Source of the DNA: Streptomyces noursei ATCC 11455 | GTDB lineage: Bacteria; Actinomycetota; Actinomycetes; Streptomycetales; Streptomycetaceae | Length of the DNA stretch: 64,000 nucleotides | Direction: 5' to 3' | Assembly (NCBI RefSeq): GCF_001704275.1 | Contig: NZ_CP011533.1 | Location: 1,116,001 to 1,180,000 of the forward strand | Part shown: piece by piece, positions 62,576 to 64,000 of the stretch | Position numbering within the stretch: the stretch's first letter is position 1 | Layout of the letters: each line of letters starts with the position of its first letter | Made by a program: the position numbers and the translations under genes | The notes under the pieces: generated by a model | The model's input: only the letters and a program-made list of their open reading frames with translations | Databases searched by the model: none | Told to the model about the DNA's origin: nothing

Positions 62576-63733
62576 TCAGATGCGTTCGATGATGGTGACG
62601 TTGGCCTGGCCGCCGCCCTCGCACATGGTCTGCAGGCCGAACCGGCCTCCGGTGCGCTCCAGTTCGTTCAGCAGCGTGGTCATCAGCCGGACGCCGGTCG
62701 CGCCCAGCGGGTGGCCCAGGGCGATGGCACCGCCGTTGACGTTGACCCGCTCCGGATCGGCGCCGGTCTCCTTCAGCCAGGCCAGCACCACCGGCGCGAA
62801 CGCCTCGTTGATCTCGACCAGGTCGATGTCGTCGATCGTCATCCCGGCCTTCTTCAGCGCGTGTGCGGTGGCGGGGATCGGCGCGGACAGCATCCGGATC
62901 GGGTCCTCGCCGCGCACCGAGAGGTGGTGGATCCGGGCGCGCGGCGTCAGGCCGTGCTCGGCCACCGCCCGCTCGGAGGCCAGCAGCATCGCCGCCGCCC
63001 CGTCGGAGACCTGCGAGGAGACCGCGGCGGTCAGCCGACCGCCCTCCACCACCGGCGCCAGCGCGGCCATCTTCTCCAGCGAGGTGTTCCGCCGCGGCCC
63101 CTCGTCCGCGGTGACGTCCCCGTAGGCGACGATCTCCCGGTCGAAGCGGCCCTCGTCGATGGCCCGGACCGCCCGCCGGTGGGAGCGGAGCGCGAACTCC
63201 TCCATGTCCCGGCGGGAGATGTCCCACTTGGTGGCGATCAGTTCGGCGCCGTGGAACTGGTTGACCGGCTGGTCACCGTAGCGGGCCCGCCAACCCACGG
63301 AGCCGGCGAAGGGGCCCTGGGTGAGCCCCAGGGGCTCGGCGGCCTGGCGGCTGGCGAAGGCGATCGGGATCTGCGACATGTTCTGCACCCCGCCCGCCAC
63401 GACCAGGTCCTGGGTGCCGGAGAGCACCCCCTGTGCGGCGAAGTGCACGGCCTGTTGCGAGGACCCGCACTGCCGGTCGACGGTGACGCCGGGCACCTCC
63501 TCCGGCAGCCCGGCGGCCAGCCAGCAGGTCCGGGCGACGTCCCCGGCCTGCGGCCCGACCGTGTCCAGGCAGCCGAAGACGACGTCCTCCACAGCCGCCG
63601 GATCGATCCCGGTGCGCTGCATCAGCGCGGTCAGCACATGTGCGCCGAGGTCGGCCGGATGGACGGCGGACAGCCCGCCGCCCTTCTTCCCCACCGGGGT
63701 GCGGACGGCATCGACGAGGTACGCCTCGGACAT
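62576..63733 (-). CDS. fadA6: Acetyl-CoA acetyltransferase (thiolase) FadA6
   Basis: 385 residues. Nucleophile Cys89 in VDRQCGSSQQA, His341 in GAIALGHPLGATG and Cys371 in MCEGGGQANV give the full thiolase catalytic set. FadA6 cleaves a C-C bond of the ring-opened product in the HIP pathway. The ATG is followed by the standard SEAYLVDAVRTPVGK. It lies downstream of the kstR2 gene with a 36-bp gap, probably in the same transcript. Confidence 0.92.
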   Translation of the reverse strand: MSEAYLVDAVRTPVGKKGGGLSAVHPADLGAHVLTALMQRTGIDPAAVEDVVFGCLDTVGPQAGDVARTCWLAAGLPEEVPGVTVDRQCGSSQQAVHFAAQGVLSGTQDLVVAGGVQNMSQIPIAFASRQAAEPLGLTQGPFAGSVGWRARYGDQPVNQFHGAELIATKWDISRRDMEEFALRSHRRAVRAIDEGRFDREIVAYGDVTADEGPRRNTSLEKMAALAPVVEGGRLTAAVSSQVSDGAAAMLLASERAVAEHGLTPRARIHHLSVRGEDPIRMLSAPIPATAHALKKAGMTIDDIDLVEINEAFAPVVLAWLKETGADPERVNVNGGAIALGHPLGATGVRLMTTLLNELERTGGRFGLQTMCEGGGQANVTIIERI

Positions 63734-63769
63734 GGTGAACTCCTTGGTCAGATTCTGCGGATGTACCGG

Positions 63770-64000
63770 TCAGTCCCGCAAGGCGATGCCGTCCAGGACC
63801 ATCGAGAGGTACTGGCGGGCGATCTCCTCGGGGCCGTGGCGTGCGCCCGGCCGGTACCAGGAGGCGGCGACCCAGACGGTGTCGCGCAGGAAGCGGTAGG
63901 CCAGCCGGATGTCGAGGTCGGCGCGGAAGATCCCGTCGGCCACGCCGCGCTCCAGCGTGCCGAGCCAGGCACCGGCGAACCGGCGCCGGGCGTCGGCGAG
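63770..64000 (-). CDS. kstR2: KstR2-like TetR regulator (C-terminal part; N-terminus beyond window edge)
   Basis: 77 C-terminal residues are visible, ending DGIALRD. Segments FRADLDIRLAYRFLRDTVWV and ASWYRPGARHGPEEIARQYL are typical of the ligand domain of KstR2, the HIP-CoA responsive repressor. The DNA-binding part is outside the window, so the call rests on this domain, the position next to fadA6 and the operator at 58062-58075. Confidence 0.8.
   Translation of the reverse strand, partial: LADARRRFAGAWLGTLERGVADGIFRADLDIRLAYRFLRDTVWVAASWYRPGARHGPEEIARQYLSMVLDGIALRD

Noticed and set aside
1..64000. Prophage, integrative element or large polyketide/peptide cluster
   Set aside because: No integrase, transposase, phage structural gene, PKS or NRPS module found; base composition is even apart from small intergenic patches.
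1..64000. tRNA or rRNA genes
   Set aside because: No T-loop GTTCRANNC in a cloverleaf context and no rRNA-like sequence was seen by eye; a covariance search would settle it.

Overview
This window is chromosomal DNA from a high-GC actinomycete, almost certainly a Streptomyces or close relative. The evidence is very high GC with GC-rich third codon positions, many GTG/TTG starts, ATGA/GTGA overlaps between operon genes, four SpoIIE-type (PP2C) phosphatases and many small Sec-exported proteins. No rRNA, tRNA, CRISPR array, integrase, transposase or phage gene is visible.

Layout. 0-13 kb: iron uptake and envelope. A truncated FTR1 permease (efeU) sits at the left edge under an iron-box-like palindrome; efeO-efeB lie at 10.3-12.9 kb. 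Between them are an NfeD/flotillin pair, a PE-PPE-type hydrolase, TetR and PucR regulators and an anchored phosphoesterase. 13-19 kb: a COG4705 membrane protein, then a minus-strand operon of a type III-fold PLP decarboxylase, a cysteine synthase-rhodanese fusion, a SufS-like desulfurase and probably a methyltransferase; this is the best candidate for an undescribed pathway. 19.6-26.5 kb: a von Willebrand A secreted pair, two SpoIIE phosphatases and a GT-C glycosyltransferase. 26.7-35.8 kb: ArsR plus an MgtA-type P-ATPase, a glycine-tailed secreted protein, an LCP ligase, a TatA, TerD and a GlsB-like protein. 36-46.7 kb: a zinc alcohol dehydrogenase, an unusual zinc-ribbon SDR divergent from an ECF41 sigma factor, a TCAD-type protein, two large sensor phosphatases and a family 5 uracil-DNA glycosylase. 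46.7-55.9 kb: a TPR protein, a class III CoA transferase, a secreted serine protease, a secreted phosphoesterase, an MFS exporter with a beta-propeller partner, a DMT permease and a cupin. 55.9-56.3 kb: a composite inverted-repeat element with no gene. 56.3-64 kb: a steroid ring C/D degradation cluster (two SDRs, EchA20, IpdA, IpdB, IpdC, FadA6, KstR2) in the same order as the Mycobacterium tuberculosis KstR2 regulon, with a KstR2-type operator in the divergent promoter region; it runs off the right edge.

Three near-identical palindromes (CTACA-N4-TGTAG) precede efeU, the COG4705 gene and the alcohol dehydrogenase/GlsB pair, which suggests one repressor outside the window links these loci. 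Functions are assigned from motifs, order and family knowledge; no database search was run.
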